From a virus, in the IMG/VR virus record IMGVR_UViG_3300026078_000022, positions 38,002-102,001 of that record: a stretch of DNA of 64,000 bases; one strand, given 5' to 3'. Below are positions 28,180-36,707 of this stretch, one piece after another. The translations under genes and the position numbers were made by a program. Every line of letters begins with the position of its first letter. Position 1 is the stretch's first letter. The notes beneath the pieces were generated by a model. The model saw only the letters and a program-made list of their open reading frames with translations, was not told the DNA's origin and ran no database searches.

Positions 28180-28750
28180 TGGGCCACATTTTTTCTACGT
28201 GATAATTTTTTTCGTGTCTCCAATATCCTTTATTATTAAACTCGAATATGTTTTCTGTATAAGCAGTTGCAACGAAACTAAGTACTGTATCATCTGCTAT
28301 TGAGTATCCATTCGCGTCTATAATCTCAAACACTTCGTTGTATTTTTCATAATGCAATACTTTATCAAATAGACCCCTGCTAAATATTAATAATTGACCA
28401 GAAAAGTGTAACGGATTATTTGCATCAATTATACCACCAAAATCAAACTCGTTTTCAAAAGGATCTTTATCTATGATAATATCGGCATCACTTAAAATAA
28501 CCTTGTCGTATCCTTCAGTATTTATTTTCTTTAATTGTTCCAAATACGTTATCACATTACTCTTACCTCCAAAGTTATCACAGAATGGCCGGTAAACTAT
28601 TTGTTCATCAGCTTTGGGTATCCATTTATAATCTGCTTCTTCAGCTAAGAATATCACATCACAATTAATATGGAATACGAATGATTTATAACATAAGTAT
28701 GAGATAAAATCATCTCGTTTGCAAGTGCGTATTATTACTAATGTTTTCAA
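28172..28750 (-). CDS. GT-A-type glycosyltransferase with DAD motif
   Basis: A 192-residue product beginning MKTLVIIRTCKRDDFISYLC with the metal-binding acidic motif in DKVILSDADIIIDKDPF near residue 90 (DxD type). The later NGYSIADDTVLSFVATAY fits the region that positions the acceptor. It is short for a GT-A domain. It overlaps both neighbours by 4-8 nt, so it is expressed with the island. Confidence 0.68.
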   Translation of the reverse strand: MKTLVIIRTCKRDDFISYLCYKSFVFHINCDVIFLAEEADYKWIPKADEQIVYRPFCDNFGGKSNVITYLEQLKKINTEGYDKVILSDADIIIDKDPFENEFDFGGIIDANNPLHFSGQLLIFSRGLFDKVLHYEKYNEVFEIIDANGYSIADDTVLSFVATAYTENIFEFNNKGYWRHEKNYHVEKMWPNE

Positions 28751-29268
28751 GCAGTTACTTTATATTCTCCAAATATCTGGTCTACAAATATAGACAAATC
28801 AATTGTATTACTTACTGCACTTGCCCATGTATTGCCGCCTGTAAGGTTTATACGATATTTATAAAGAGGCCATATCTTATCTAAAAGATAGCCGGTAGCT
28901 GCTGGTTCGCTATCATGGACTACTATAATATCTGACCTGTCTTTCATTATAGCCATAATCTCATGCCTAGATTCTCCCGGTGAATTGTCAACTAAAATGA
29001 CCGAGCTTCTTTTATAAATATCTGCTGTACTCCAATCCGAGATTAAAATACTTCCCATTTGTTCTGCCCATTCAGCATTGTTATCATAGGATATAAATTC
29101 ACGGCTATTATCGAAACAATGCTGTCTTAAATAATTGGTGCTGCCATTACCTGATCCATATTCAACTACCGGATACGGGCTTCGTATAGTAGCTTCTAAT
29201 GCTAACCAAAGCAATGGTAAATGATTGTTCCAATTTGATACGTCCTTTAAAAAATTCTCTTGTGTCAT
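28747..29268 (-). CDS. SAM-dependent methyltransferase-like protein
   Basis: The 173-residue product carries a Rossmann motif I (YPVVEYGSGNGSTNYLRQH, residues 32-50), an acidic strand-end (EFISYDNNAEW) and a motif like VILVDNSPGESRHE. It overlaps the next gene by 4 nt on each side. In this setting it may modify a glycan or its acceptor. Substrate unknown. Confidence 0.65.
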   Translation of the reverse strand: MTQENFLKDVSNWNNHLPLLWLALEATIRSPYPVVEYGSGNGSTNYLRQHCFDNSREFISYDNNAEWAEQMGSILISDWSTADIYKRSSVILVDNSPGESRHEIMAIMKDRSDIIVVHDSEPAATGYLLDKIWPLYKYRINLTGGNTWASAVSNTIDLSIFVDQIFGEYKVTA

Positions 29269-29810
29269 ATTACATCAAATACTGCTGTTTTCCAATCGGC
29301 GTGTCCTTCCTGCGAATATATTTTACAAGGATATGGTGAAAGCAATTCCCGTGTTTTATCATTGGGTACCCATACGCTAGGTTGATCCCAGTTGTCAATA
29401 ATTAACTTACTGTTAGATTTAAGACAAGATAAAACAGGTTGCACGCATTTATCTCTCCATTCTACTGGTTCGCAATCAATAATGGCAATGTCGAAAGCAC
29501 AATGAGGTAATACATGCTGCATACCTTCTACTATTTTTCCTTCTGCTGGTAGAAAGGACATACTCCTACTTAAATCCATCTTTTCGGTAACTGCAAAGTA
29601 CCAGTCTTTATTCATATCGAAAGCAGCGACCATTGCAGACTTTTTATCCCACCACAGAGTTGAGCTACCCATTCCGATTTCCAAAACGATCTTATCGGAT
29701 AAATCCCATGTTTTAAGTTCATCAAGAAATGATGATACTAACCACGGAAAAAGTAATCCGGTTTCAGGATCGTATCTCTGCCACTCATTTGGTTTTTGCA
29801 GGTCTATCAT
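29265..29810 (-). CDS. SAM-dependent methyltransferase-like protein, possible paralogue of its neighbour
   Basis: The 181-residue product has motif I KIVLEIGMGSSTLWW (residues 40-54), a post-I acidic site MVAAFDMNKDWY and motif IV-like FDIAIIDCEPVEWRD, then KLIIDNWDQPSVW. This is the same strand order as the preceding 173-residue protein, and the two may be diverged duplicates. It is in the operon of the glycosyltransferase island. Confidence 0.65.
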   Translation of the reverse strand: MIDLQKPNEWQRYDPETGLLFPWLVSSFLDELKTWDLSDKIVLEIGMGSSTLWWDKKSAMVAAFDMNKDWYFAVTEKMDLSRSMSFLPAEGKIVEGMQHVLPHCAFDIAIIDCEPVEWRDKCVQPVLSCLKSNSKLIIDNWDQPSVWVPNDKTRELLSPYPCKIYSQEGHADWKTAVFDVI

Positions 29811-29817
29811 TGAAGTA

Positions 29818-29961
29818 TTACCCTATTAAAAGTATGATTTCAAAAAGGATTATGGGTATGATGCAATACAATATAATCCACAGTTCAGATACATACCTAT
29901 ATCTTGGGTGCCTTATTTTTCTCAACCGATTATCTATTTCTTTATTTTTATCAGTAAGCAT
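29818..29961 (-). CDS. Short single-TM protein
   Basis: A 47-residue frame starting MLTDKNKEIDNRLRKIRHPR with a basic N-terminus and a hydrophobic end (LWIILYCIIPIILFEIILLI). It fills the gap between a glycosyltransferase gene (start 1 nt after that stop) and the methyltransferase pair, with no other gene on either strand. The tight packing supports a real gene. Confidence 0.55.
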   Translation of the reverse strand: MLTDKNKEIDNRLRKIRHPRYRYVSELWIILYCIIPIILFEIILLIG

Positions 29962-29962
29962 A

Positions 29963-30772
29963 CTACATAATTTTTATATAATCATTTCGATACTGCTCTA
30001 ACCAGTTTATTTCTTCTTCAGTAGGATTAAGGTTCTCTTTTATTTCGTTTAATACCAAAGGCCAATTTTCATTTGAATAACCTTTCCGGGGCATGTGGCA
30101 ATCTATTCTTTCGGTTTCTTTGTGGCTTGCTACCCACGCTGAACGATCTATACGGCCTATTGGGTAGTCTGAATGAGGGGACTTGCCGCGATTAACATAC
30201 ACTATTTCATTATGATATAAGCCTAATGATGCGGTTAATATCTCTTGATCTATTACCCATTTATCAGTGCAAACTATTGTATAGTAATCTAAATCACAAT
30301 CTATATCCATCGTGACATTCCCCGTCAACGACATTATTTCGCGCCATTTTTCGGGTGAGGCTGCCGCGTAGCAGATCGGATAATGTTCATCAGACAAATC
30401 TTTACCATATACCGTTATTTTATCCCGCGCTGGATTCCAGTAATTTGATAAAGGAAGCATATCAACATCTCCTGTCATAATCACTTCATATTCTGGTACG
30501 GCTAAATTGCCTGCATATAACCTTGAGCACTGCGTATAAAGAACTTCATTTTCTTCTGAACAACTGAATGTAATGATAGTAAGTGCTGGGGCATAGGGCG
30601 CTTTATCAATTATGGATGATAAGACGAAATTCCTTTTTTTGTTTTCTTTCCCCGGCATCATACAAATAACATCCCATCCTATTTTTTGCCAAGCAAAATG
30701 AATCAATGGCAGGAAAAAAAAATAATTATCACTATAGTTTGTAGATACTACTACTGCTCTTTTATTTCTCAC
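29963..30772 (-). CDS. GT-A-like glycosyltransferase with DVD motif
   Basis: The 269-residue product has an N-terminal Rossmann-like strand (RAVVVSTNYSDNYFFFLPLI) and the metal-binding DxD in YEVIMTGDVDMLPLSNYW near residue 100. A second acidic element (TDKWVIDQEILTASLG) near residue 170 resembles the acceptor-side DE motif. It overlaps the upstream small gene by 4 nt. Donor sugar unknown. Confidence 0.66.
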   Translation of the reverse strand: MRNKRAVVVSTNYSDNYFFFLPLIHFAWQKIGWDVICMMPGKENKKRNFVLSSIIDKAPYAPALTIITFSCSEENEVLYTQCSRLYAGNLAVPEYEVIMTGDVDMLPLSNYWNPARDKITVYGKDLSDEHYPICYAAASPEKWREIMSLTGNVTMDIDCDLDYYTIVCTDKWVIDQEILTASLGLYHNEIVYVNRGKSPHSDYPIGRIDRSAWVASHKETERIDCHMPRKGYSNENWPLVLNEIKENLNPTEEEINWLEQYRNDYIKIM

Positions 30773-30984
30773 TTAAACTTTTTAAACTTAATTAATACTC
30801 CATTATCTTGATATGCATTGAATTGGTGACCTAAGAATGAATAATATTGATTCAAAATCTGTATTAGCTCTTTAGCAAACATGTCAAATTTGCCTTGATC
30901 GGTTTCGATGGATATCAGATTTGCGTCACGGCCATCCCCCAGAACTTTTATTTTGCTTATTTTTGTAATCTCATTCATTTGCAT
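30769..30984 (-). CDS. Unknown small protein inside the glycosyltransferase island
   Basis: A 71-residue product with alternating strands (NLISIETDQGKFDMFAKEL) and a C-terminal KFKKFK. It overlaps both neighbouring glycosyltransferase genes (4 and 14 nt). No family recognised. Confidence 0.6.
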   Translation of the reverse strand: MQMNEITKISKIKVLGDGRDANLISIETDQGKFDMFAKELIQILNQYYSFLGHQFNAYQDNGVLIKFKKFK

Positions 30985-31792
30985 ACCAATAAAACACTCT
31001 TGGATACCTTTTTGCTATTTCTTCGAAACCATTTTCTTTGTCGTGCCGAAAGAAAAACCTTCGTGTTTCAAGTTCCACTACTCCCGCTGATCCGATGTGT
31101 CGACAACAAAGATTTGATTCGTACAATTTAGGATTAACCCCATCCAGCACCACATTAGCTATTTCATTCTTTACTATGGCTTCCCCGTTTCCTTTTTCAC
31201 CATTCAGGTAATGACAGAACATTTGATTTTTATATTCTGGATAAAGAACGGCATTCATAAATTGTTGATCTGTTCCATGTCCGTTTATTGCTACCGGAGA
31301 TTTACTTAGCATGTTCTCCCATGTGCCGTATTTTTCACGGATAGGTTTTGCTCTAAAAGCTGTCATTCCTCCCATTAAACCTGTACCATGCATAGGATCA
31401 TCTGTAATAGCGTGTACTGTCATTCCTGAGTTAACGAACTCCTGTACACATTTTCGTTCCCGCATCGTCAAGATTGCGTCAGCGTCCCGTGAAACTACCG
31501 TGTCGGCATTGTCCCAAAAGATTGGAGAAAGCCTTAGCAACATCATTTTGCACAATGGCATCATTTCATAAATACTAAAGGCTATTCCATAGTGTTCTTT
31601 CAATCCGTAGAATATATTATCATAATCACTGAAAGTTCCACTATCTACAGAAACTGATACGAGATAATCCGGGTAAAGCAATTTCGCCATCCTTGTATTC
31701 CAATACAAACCCCTCATGTAATGAGCAAACAGCCAAAAATTCTCCTTAGTAGTCTGCCGTGAACCGAAAATGCTAAAAGACAATATTTTCAT
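30971..31792 (-). CDS. Glycosyltransferase-like protein with DAD motif
   Basis: A 273-residue product with DTVVSRDADAILTMRERKCV near residue 100, giving the RDADA metal-binding motif of GT-A folds, and NGHGTDQQFMNAVLYPEYKN later in the chain, resembling the 'G.DQ..lN' motif of GT8/GT34-like enzymes. The start MKILSFSIFGSRQT is typical for this type. It is the likely partner of the other DxD enzymes in the island. Confidence 0.72.
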   Translation of the reverse strand: MKILSFSIFGSRQTTKENFWLFAHYMRGLYWNTRMAKLLYPDYLVSVSVDSGTFSDYDNIFYGLKEHYGIAFSIYEMMPLCKMMLLRLSPIFWDNADTVVSRDADAILTMRERKCVQEFVNSGMTVHAITDDPMHGTGLMGGMTAFRAKPIREKYGTWENMLSKSPVAINGHGTDQQFMNAVLYPEYKNQMFCHYLNGEKGNGEAIVKNEIANVVLDGVNPKLYESNLCCRHIGSAGVVELETRRFFFRHDKENGFEEIAKRYPRVFYWYANE

Positions 31793-31800
31793 GGATACAA

Positions 31801-32037
31801 CTAGTTTTTATCTGAATTTGAATCTTTTATAATTGTTTTGGTAGGATGAATTAAGCCTGCATCCTTCATCATTTTAGCCATTTCTTGTTCCGTTTTCCCA
31901 TGAAAAATAACTACTTCGTAATCAAATAATCCCAACTCTTTTAGGTTGAATTTTATTGGTTGATCGTTGGTTAGCCTTTTTACATTTTCATCACTAAGAC
32001 CTAACATTATCATATTGCCTTTTAATGCTTTTATCAT
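31801..32037 (-). CDS. Unknown small phage protein
   Basis: A 78-residue product with LGLSDENVKRLTNDQPIKFN and DYEVVIFHGKTEQEMAKMM; strands and a helix, no catalytic residues visible. It overlaps the DHH gene by 4 nt, suggesting translational coupling. Confidence 0.62.
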   Translation of the reverse strand: MIKALKGNMIMLGLSDENVKRLTNDQPIKFNLKELGLFDYEVVIFHGKTEQEMAKMMKDAGLIHPTKTIIKDSNSDKN

Positions 32038-32912
32038 ACTATATGTATTTTAAACTCTACGGGTAATTCTTTTAATTGAAACCCTGCCGCCTTTTTATGG
32101 CCGCCGCCGCCTTTAGACTTTGCTATGACTGAACAATCAATTTCATCCTTAGTGGTGTATAATGAAAACGTCCAGTGCTTGCCGGTAAAGACGAATGGAA
32201 TCATTAAGTCATGTAGTTCAGGATTATAAACAGAATCAAATACCTGAGAGTTTGCACCACCGTTATTTAAGCATATGGCCCGTAACCCTTCAAATTCAAT
32301 CTCAAAAGAAGATCGGCACGCTCTTTCGTTCTGTTGTTTTTGATATGTTAATATTGTCTTCCCGGAATTAACTACATTATAAATAGCATTATCCGTAATA
32401 ATGTCATGGTTATTAAATAACTCTTGCGGGAATGTTTCTGCCGAATTACATACCATTCTCATACCATATTGGAAAGGCATAATCATGTTATCCCATCGTT
32501 CCTTATCTTGATTTCTCCATGTATCATATTCACCTAATAACTTAACTGCGGTAGGCATTTCTTCATCGGGGAATAAGTATTTCCACCCACCCTCACATGC
32601 TGCTATGCCGTTTTCAAGAACCGGATTTATCCCACCCAATTCAATATTATTTTGACTTTTATAATCATTTATAGCTGAGATATGATGATCTATCCATGTA
32701 AGATTATGATTTGAATGGTTTGACAGTTGCGCCATTTTATCCATTGGAAGCGAAACATCAATCATTATAATTGGCTCACCGGCTGGTATTTGCTCCATTG
32801 GTAATTCTTGCCCATAATCATACCCGATTAACTTTGCTTCAGGATATTTTCGTTTGACAATAGCACCCGAACAATAACCATCTAAATCTTTTGAATGATA
32901 AATACAAATCAT
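32034..32912 (-). CDS. DHH-family phosphoesterase
   Basis: The 292-residue product begins MICIYHSKDLDGYCSGAIVK, the motif I 'H..DLDG..sg' of DHH/DHHA1 enzymes. It continues with motif II EPIIMIDVSLP, motif III LTWIDHHISAIND (the DHH triad) and the DHHA1 end KSKGGGGHKKAAGFQL. This family includes NrnA/NrnB-like nanoRNases and cyclic-dinucleotide phosphodiesterases. A role in degrading short RNA or signalling nucleotides is plausible. Its place inside a glycosyltransferase island is unusual. Confidence 0.88.
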   Translation of the reverse strand: MICIYHSKDLDGYCSGAIVKRKYPEAKLIGYDYGQELPMEQIPAGEPIIMIDVSLPMDKMAQLSNHSNHNLTWIDHHISAINDYKSQNNIELGGINPVLENGIAACEGGWKYLFPDEEMPTAVKLLGEYDTWRNQDKERWDNMIMPFQYGMRMVCNSAETFPQELFNNHDIITDNAIYNVVNSGKTILTYQKQQNERACRSSFEIEFEGLRAICLNNGGANSQVFDSVYNPELHDLMIPFVFTGKHWTFSLYTTKDEIDCSVIAKSKGGGGHKKAAGFQLKELPVEFKIHIV

Positions 32913-32928
32913 ATTAATTTTTTAGTGT

Positions 32929-33519
32929 TTAAATACCATTTACTTTAGTCCTATCTAAGTAATAATAGAAAGGTTCTGTGATTTCATATTCGTTTTTCAA
33001 AACACCACTTGCGTGTAGCGCTTCGCTCCATTTTCCGTCTTCCCCCCATGATTGATCTGGGAATTTAATATCGTTAATCAATGATAATTTTATACACGAA
33101 ATATGGTTAGGATTCCTGTAATAACCCTTATCATCATCCCACCACCGGTCATATTTGATACTATGGTAAAATAGGTGTTTATTAGGATTTGTATAACCGT
33201 TAACTGAATAAACACCGACCAAACTATTACAATCGAAATCTCCGTACACTCCCGGCATGTTTAAATCTAGGTAATTTATGCTTACTAAGTCGTCATCATC
33301 ACAGAAACATCGGTGCGTGCATCCGGCATCAATAGCCATTTCAGTTAACTTGTTACGCTTCCAACCTGTTGTCATGTTTCGGTTATCTCCTAAAATAAAT
33401 AGCTTTACATCATCCTTGTAGTTTTCTATTTGGGGCATTAAAACATCGAGTAACCGTTGCAGAAATTTTTCACGCCCTACAAAGGTAGGTATCAGGATTG
33501 CCAAGCTATTTTTGCTCAT
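32929..33519 (-). CDS. GT2-like glycosyltransferase
   Basis: The 196-residue product starts with LAILIPTFVGREKFLQRLLD, the GT2 opening strand and helix, has TTGWKRNKLTEMAIDAGCTH before the metal-binding acid cluster CFCDDDDLVSINYL near residue 93, and PDQSWGEDGKWSEALHASG with an ED-type motif near residue 155. This is the usual order of GT2 motifs. It overlaps the next gene by 14 nt. Confidence 0.82.
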   Translation of the reverse strand: MSKNSLAILIPTFVGREKFLQRLLDVLMPQIENYKDDVKLFILGDNRNMTTGWKRNKLTEMAIDAGCTHRCFCDDDDLVSINYLDLNMPGVYGDFDCNSLVGVYSVNGYTNPNKHLFYHSIKYDRWWDDDKGYYRNPNHISCIKLSLINDIKFPDQSWGEDGKWSEALHASGVLKNEYEITEPFYYYLDRTKVNGI

Positions 33520-34243
33520 TTGATATTCTTTTATCCATGTAAAATTTTACTTCCTCCGGCATAAAGACGGGGTTTTCGACATAAAATCCATGCGACATTC
33601 TTTCAAAGTAAGTTTGTGTATCAATCTCTCCTAATGGGTTATTTTTTCGGTAGGTTTCGTCATTTGGCATTCCTGATATATTACCGGGATGGATGTGATT
33701 GTAATAAACAGTTGGAAAATATTTATATCGCCCTCTCATTTGTGCCGTGTACATGGCCTCTACGTCACATGAGACTGAATAATACGCCGGATTATAAGTG
33801 AACCCATCCCGCTTGAAATAATCGTAGCCACATACGTTTAACGTAGGAATTGCTTCGTTTACGAACCCGTCCGGGAAATGGGCAAAGAAGTCTGTACTAT
33901 CCCCCCATTCACATCTTATATCATTTAACATTTTTTCGTCCCATGAATTTACGATGAATTTTATGTCGTCCGACATCGTTACGCACCACGTCCACGGGGC
34001 AGCATGTTCAAAATCTCTATTTATAGCTGCAACCTTTGATATTGGTTCACCTATTTTTATTTTAACGTTGGGGAATTGGTACGCTTTTTCTAAAATTTCT
34101 GAAGCTAATGTAGCTGAATCATCTTTATCAAGCGACACTAAAATTTGATATTCTTTTGTAGCTATTGTTCTGGTTATGTTCTCCAAAGTCTGAAGAAATA
34201 ATTTCGGCCTGCCTCTTGATGCATATTTCAATAATAAATTCAT
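33506..34243 (-). CDS. GT2-like glycosyltransferase, paralogue A
   Basis: The 245-residue product starts MNLLLKYASRGRPKLFLQTL and has YQILVSLDKDDS, KVAAINRDFEH and TWCVTMSDDIKF (SDD acid motif near residue 95), in GT2 order. The same layout with similar words occurs in the 224-residue product of the next gene, so the pair arose by duplication. Late region includes CDVEAMYTAQMRGRYKYF. Confidence 0.75.
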   Translation of the reverse strand: MNLLLKYASRGRPKLFLQTLENITRTIATKEYQILVSLDKDDSATLASEILEKAYQFPNVKIKIGEPISKVAAINRDFEHAAPWTWCVTMSDDIKFIVNSWDEKMLNDIRCEWGDSTDFFAHFPDGFVNEAIPTLNVCGYDYFKRDGFTYNPAYYSVSCDVEAMYTAQMRGRYKYFPTVYYNHIHPGNISGMPNDETYRKNNPLGEIDTQTYFERMSHGFYVENPVFMPEEVKFYMDKRISNEQK

Positions 34244-34256
34244 AGTTGCTACAAAT

Positions 34257-34337
34257 AAAAAACTCCCTGAAAAGGTGCAGTGGATATCTAATAAATTTAG
34301 GTATATATCCTCCTTTCCAGAGAGTTTTTCTTTAATG
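34257..34337 (-). terminator. Long imperfect hairpin between paralogous glycosyltransferase genes
   Basis: AAAAACTC near 34,259 pairs with GAGTTTTT near 34,321, with inner AAAGG/CCTTT pairing. The structure can form in either strand and has T-rich flanks on both sides, so it may act as a terminator or processing hairpin. It lies in the 145-nt gap between the two paralogues. Confidence 0.5.
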
Positions 34338-34388
34338 TCTTTTACCTAAACTTATTTATATCACTGCGTTGCTAAAGTAGAGATATTT

Positions 34389-35063
34389 TCAATACAAACC
34401 AAAATTTTGATCCCGGCGCTGGATGTATAATTGGTTATCCGTTGCCTGCCAATTTAAATTCATATTTCGGAAATATAATTCATCTTTTGGGAGGGAATGA
34501 ATAAACGCCGGGTGTTCGTGGATAAAGATATTAACTGGCCTAAACCAATATTTATTAAGCATTCTAACGATTCTGGTAAATTCATCATCACAATACATCG
34601 AAAGGTAAATCGGGTTATAAATGTAACCGAAGTATTCATATAATTTTCTACCCATGATACTTAACACTATAGTATCACATCGTGAATACTTTTCTGGGTA
34701 ATGAAGCGCCCCGTCAAGATTAGGGAAATATTTCTCAAAGGATTTTATAATTTCTAGGTCAAATCCCTCCATAATAAATTTTTGATCATCTGATACATTT
34801 ATCAATATGTCAAAATCTACTATTTCATTTACATCAGCGTTTATGGCTTGGATCTTCGTTTTATTATCAGAGAAATTATATACTACTTTTGGGTAATCCT
34901 GTAGCTTAAGTTTAAAGTCTTTGTTATTATAGCAAATGTCATCGTTATCAAAAGAACACAGGATTATGAAATCATCATGTCGTGCTAATGAATGGATATT
35001 GTCAAGCACTTCAAAAAACTTACGGGGACGGCTTCGAGAAGCAAATTTGTATAGTAATTTCAT
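34389..35063 (-). CDS. GT2-like glycosyltransferase, paralogue B
   Basis: The 224-residue product starts MKLLYKFASRSRPRKFFEVL, close to paralogue A, and continues with DDFIILCSFDNDDI, KTKIQAINADVNE and DILINVSDDQKFI (SDD acid motif). The C-terminal parts diverge more, which fits different acceptors. It is the first transferase gene of the island and overlaps the upstream small gene by 4 nt. Confidence 0.75.
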   Translation of the reverse strand: MKLLYKFASRSRPRKFFEVLDNIHSLARHDDFIILCSFDNDDICYNNKDFKLKLQDYPKVVYNFSDNKTKIQAINADVNEIVDFDILINVSDDQKFIMEGFDLEIIKSFEKYFPNLDGALHYPEKYSRCDTIVLSIMGRKLYEYFGYIYNPIYLSMYCDDEFTRIVRMLNKYWFRPVNIFIHEHPAFIHSLPKDELYFRNMNLNWQATDNQLYIQRRDQNFGLY

Positions 35064-35332
35064 ATTCCGGGTTTACTTTCCTTTATTAATCCGATTTTGA
35101 TGTAATCCGGTTCAAATAGGCCATATTGAAGCTCATGGCTTGTGGTTAGAACAATTTTTTCTTTGTGTATATATTCTAATGTTCTACCTGTGAGGCCGCC
35201 GTTTATTAATAAAGCTCCTATAATCTTTTTGCTAGCAAGTAACATTTCATTCGTATCTACCTCTTCGGCCTTTTGTTTTAGGTAGTGATATTCTTGTAAA
35301 TCTATGGTCACTTTTGGCTTATCGAATTGCAT
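35060..35332 (-). CDS. Unknown small protein at the head of the glycosyltransferase island
   Basis: A 90-residue product with an N-terminal coiled helix (LQEYHYLKQKAEEVDTNEML) and a beta-rich remainder. No motif. It is the most upstream gene of the island and follows a hairpin that may separate it from the next operon. Confidence 0.6.
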   Translation of the reverse strand: MQFDKPKVTIDLQEYHYLKQKAEEVDTNEMLLASKKIIGALLINGGLTGRTLEYIHKEKIVLTTSHELQYGLFEPDYIKIGLIKESKPGI

Positions 35333-35360
35333 AACTAAGTTTTTAATTTCTGAAGAAACA

Positions 35361-35394
35361 ACCTCAGGCTCATATCCGCATAAAAACCTGAGGT
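35361..35394 (-). terminator. Hairpin, probable terminator between operons
   Basis: A perfect 8-bp inverted repeat (ACCTCAGG/CCTGAGGT) with an 18-nt loop lies in the 153-nt gap between the MazG-like gene and the glycosyltransferase island. In the minus direction the following sequence is only moderately T-rich, so termination may be partial. Confidence 0.5.
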
Positions 35395-35485
35395 CATTTA
35401 AGCATACCTAATAAAAATATTGAGGGGGAGGTTTACAATACTTAATTATCCATTTAATTTGAGGCATAGTTTTTAATTGAAAGTA

Positions 35486-35860
35486 TCAGTATTTTTTACC
35501 ATGCATATGGGGTCGCGTTTCATTATACCTCATTTTTTGCTTAATGTGCCACTCAATGTCAACCCCTCTTGAATAGGCTAAATCCATAACTCTTATCATT
35601 ACGTCGGCTAATTCATCCTCAAACGTATTTTTAACTTCGTCTTTAAATACTTTATTAAATTCATCATTGGGAATATTATCCATGAATGGGGGTAGCCTAT
35701 CTGACCAATCAGAAAATCTATTTTCCCTATCGGATTCCATAGCTTCAGATACTTCACTGACTATCAACATCAGCATTTCACCCAAGTTCCTTTCCTTATC
35801 CCAAAAACCCTTAGCTTTTGCATTTTCATGTATTTGTTTGGATAGTTCTTGTATTGACAT
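35486..35860 (-). CDS. MazG-like nucleotide pyrophosphohydrolase
   Basis: The 124-residue product has the MazG-like helix pattern: LMLIVSEVSEAMESDRENRF supplies the ExxE metal ligands, and FEDELADVMIRVMDLAYSRG the second ExxxD motif. Phage MazG-like enzymes hydrolyse nucleoside triphosphates or (p)ppGpp-like compounds and are thought to delay host starvation responses or clear modified nucleotides. Length fits the single-domain type. It is the first gene of the next minus-strand run. Confidence 0.85.
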   Translation of the reverse strand: MSIQELSKQIHENAKAKGFWDKERNLGEMLMLIVSEVSEAMESDRENRFSDWSDRLPPFMDNIPNDEFNKVFKDEVKNTFEDELADVMIRVMDLAYSRGVDIEWHIKQKMRYNETRPHMHGKKY

Positions 35861-35872
35861 TTAAAATATTTT

Positions 35873-36079
35873 TTAATCTACGTACATAAAACTTTTAGTT
35901 CCATCATAGTTAGGTTTGTTATTGCTAACTAGGCTTAGGGGCATTGGGTATTTGCGTGAAAACTCTTCGCGCGTGTATTGTTTATCACCTTCTATGAAAT
36001 ATCCTTTACCTGTTGAATCTATTTTGAATGGGGTGTTTAGTAGGATATCTTTTCTTTCTAAGTAGGAATTAATTGTCAT
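35873..36079 (-). CDS. Unknown small protein
   Basis: A 68-residue product with KGYFIEGDKQYTREEFSRKY; no recognisable family. It is 3 nt from the next gene and 12 nt from the MazG-like gene. Confidence 0.6.
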   Translation of the reverse strand: MTINSYLERKDILLNTPFKIDSTGKGYFIEGDKQYTREEFSRKYPMPLSLVSNNKPNYDGTKSFMYVD

Positions 36080-36082
36080 GGT

Positions 36083-36388
36083 TTACTTACGGGGTTTAGT
36101 ACTATCTTTTTTCTGTTCTAATTGAAGTTGTGCATTTACCTGAGTACCGATAACGCTTTGTAGGGGAGTAAGTAAAGAGTCAGACATAAAGGCTACTTGT
36201 TTTGCTGGAAGATCAGTTTGCTTTAGTTGTCCTTTGATGTATTCAAGTTCGTTTGTTATTTGAACCCAGTTTTGAAGTGGTAACGTTACTGAATATTTTT
36301 TTTCTGGTGGTGGATATGTTACTTTAATAGCCCATGTCCATGCCGAAGCAGCTACAAGTATTCCGATAAATAAAAGTGTTCTGCGCAT
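36083..36388 (-). CDS. Membrane-anchored small protein, spanin-like layout
   Basis: A 101-residue product with an N-terminal TM/signal anchor (LLFIGILVAASAWTWAI, residues 5-21), a Pro-rich turn (YPPPEKKY) and a helical, Gln-rich periplasmic part. This layout resembles inner-membrane spanins, but no partner outer-membrane lipoprotein is evident beside it. Treat as a membrane protein of unknown role. Confidence 0.6.
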   Translation of the reverse strand: MRRTLLFIGILVAASAWTWAIKVTYPPPEKKYSVTLPLQNWVQITNELEYIKGQLKQTDLPAKQVAFMSDSLLTPLQSVIGTQVNAQLQLEQKKDSTKPRK

Positions 36389-36401
36389 GTATTTATTTGT
36401 T

Positions 36402-36707
36402 TTATGAGTTTGCGATTTTTAATAAAATATCTCCATGACAATCAGCCCCTTCCTTACACCAACACGCTACATCTTTCCCTTTCAATTCTTCTTTTATTAT
36501 TTTCTTAAGTTTGACAGAACTATTCACGTAATACTTGAAAGATGTAATACAATCAAATACATCTTCGCATTTTCTTCCTAAAAATCGTGAATAAACTCCC
36601 TCCTTATATGGGTTACCCCATTTACCGGGCCTTGTTACTGAAACCGTGTTTTCAGGCATTCTCCATCCTTTTGTCCTTTTACGTTGTATACGCTTAGGCA
36701 TATTCAT
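36402..36707 (-). CDS. DUF4326 protein
   Basis: The 101-residue product contains the DUF4326 signature: RIQRKRTKGWRMPENTVSVT, GKWGNPYKEGVYS, and the C-terminal DVACWCKEGADCHGDILLKI with its CWC and CH residues. These proteins are widespread in phages and have no confirmed function; conserved Cys and His suggest metal or nucleotide binding. Confidence 0.85.
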   Translation of the reverse strand: MNMPKRIQRKRTKGWRMPENTVSVTRPGKWGNPYKEGVYSRFLGRKCEDVFDCITSFKYYVNSSVKLKKIIKEELKGKDVACWCKEGADCHGDILLKIANS

